In this document: positions 5,743 through 5,899 of the stretch, in pieces
How positions within the stretch are numbered: the stretch's first letter is position 1
Layout of the letters: each line of letters opens with the position of its first letter
Assembly (NCBI GenBank): GCA_001800495.1
Contig: MGVM01000139.1
Location: 1-5,899 of the forward strand
Source of the DNA: Elusimicrobia bacterium RIFOXYB2_FULL_48_7
GTDB taxonomy: Bacteria; Elusimicrobiota; Endomicrobiia; CG1-02-37-114; XYA2-FULL-39-19
Reading direction: 5' to 3'
Length of the DNA: 5,899 bases
The notes under the pieces: generated by a model
What the model was told of the DNA's origin: nothing
The model's input: the letters and a program-made list of their open reading frames with translations, nothing else
Database searches by the model: none
Position numbers and translations under genes: made by a program

Positions 5743-5801
5743 TCCAGCGAAGCTGGAACAGGGTTGATGCTGAGGCTCAAGGTGAGCCGAAGCGCAATCC
5801 C
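5743..5801. repeat. GC-rich double hairpin resembling a dispersed intergenic palindromic (REP-like) element
   Basis: Two hairpins sit side by side. The first is TCCAGC-GAA-GCTGGA (5743-5757). The second has GGCTCA-AGG-TGAGCC (5774-5788) at its tip, a TGA/GAA internal loop, then TGC/GCG and GGGTTG/CAA-CCC pairing down to 5761 and 5801. Bases 5741-5800 are 60% G+C (36 of 60), in an otherwise AT-rich spacer. The form, and words such as CCAGCGAAGCTGG and GGCTCAAGGTGAGCCGAAG, recall palindromic repeats scattered between genes in many bacteria. Only one copy is in the window, so repetition is inferred. A structured small RNA is the alternative. Confidence 0.5.
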
Positions 5802-5822
5802 CGGTGATTTTAGTCACTCTTC

Positions 5823-5851
5823 TTGAAACTTAACTAAATTTATGTTAATAT
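5823..5851 (+). promoter_or_regulatory. Possible promoter reading rightward out of the window
   Basis: TTGAAA (5823-5828, 5 of 6) and TAATAT (5846-5851, 4 of 6) are 17 nt apart, and TGT just before the second hexamer gives an extended -10 (TGn). The remaining 48 bases hold no start codon with a ribosome site, so any target gene would lie beyond the window. In AT-rich DNA such matches can arise by chance. Confidence 0.3.
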
Positions 5852-5899
5852 TTAATGCTGCTAATAGTGAACAAATTCCGGTTTTTCCCAGGGTTTTGA

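Noticed and set aside
5814..5897. Minus-strand frame open from the right edge to a TGA at 5814-5816 (27 codons), possibly the end of a gene outside the window.
   Set aside because: The length is compatible with chance in AT-rich DNA and the peptide is not recognisable; no claim can be made without more sequence.
5855..5899. Short plus-strand frame ATG...TGA of 14 codons at the right end.
   Set aside because: There is no ribosome site, it is very short, and nothing suggests translation.
1..5899. CRISPR arrays, insertion sequences, phage genes, toxin-antitoxin or defence genes.
   Set aside because: No regularly spaced repeats, transposase or integrase motifs, or small paired genes were seen on either strand.

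Overview
The window carries a compact run of plus-strand genes (about 1-5516), followed by a convergent tRNA gene and an AT-rich intergenic tail. It suggests a Gram-negative-type (diderm) bacterium. Two genes point to an outer membrane: a secreted subtilisin-like protease with a FlgD-Ig/type-A-sorting-like C-terminal tail, and a PorV/PorQ (UPF0164)-type beta-barrel. That combination is common in FCB-group bacteria, Elusimicrobiota and related candidate phyla. I cannot fix the phylum from this window. The tRNA gene does not encode its CCA end.

Layout. 1-153: the last 50 residues of a PfkB-family carbohydrate kinase. 194-994: an unrecognised seven-helix membrane protein behind a strong AGGAGG site. 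1004-2572: a subtilase precursor with signal peptide, I9-like prodomain, S8 catalytic domain and C-terminal tail, starting with TTG. 2569-3525: a PorV/PorQ-family barrel whose ATG overlaps the protease stop (ATGA). 3531-4496: a DUF362-family protein. 4507-4545: a long hairpin. 4557-5516: an aldo/keto reductase resembling the YhdN/GSP69 group. 5531-5557: a perfect 10-bp inverted repeat. 5579-5650, minus strand: tRNA-Glu(TTC), with a T8 tract at its 3' end and a near-consensus promoter upstream of it. 5743-5801: a GC-rich double-hairpin element resembling dispersed intergenic palindromic repeats. 5823-5851: a possible promoter reading out of the window.

How the genes fit together. Gaps between the plus-strand genes are 40, 9, -4, 5 and 60 nt, so they could share a transcript. 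Only the protease/barrel pair has an evident functional link: a secreted protease with a sorting-like tail, translationally coupled to a barrel of the family that hands tail-bearing cargo to the cell surface in type IX secretion. The kinase, DUF362 protein and reductase look like metabolic or redox genes with no clear connection to that pair.

Most notable signal. Base composition changes inside the protease gene. The signal peptide and prodomain match the GC-richer upstream gene (about 50-52% GC; hand-counted GC3 about 67% for codons 26-112). From about codon 115, at the prodomain/catalytic junction, GC falls to about 40-42% (GC3 about 37% for codons 115-201). It stays low in the sampled part of the barrel gene, and the sampled part of the reductase gene is about 56% GC. 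This suggests a mosaic or transferred 2.2-kb segment holding the catalytic domain, the sorting-like tail and the barrel.
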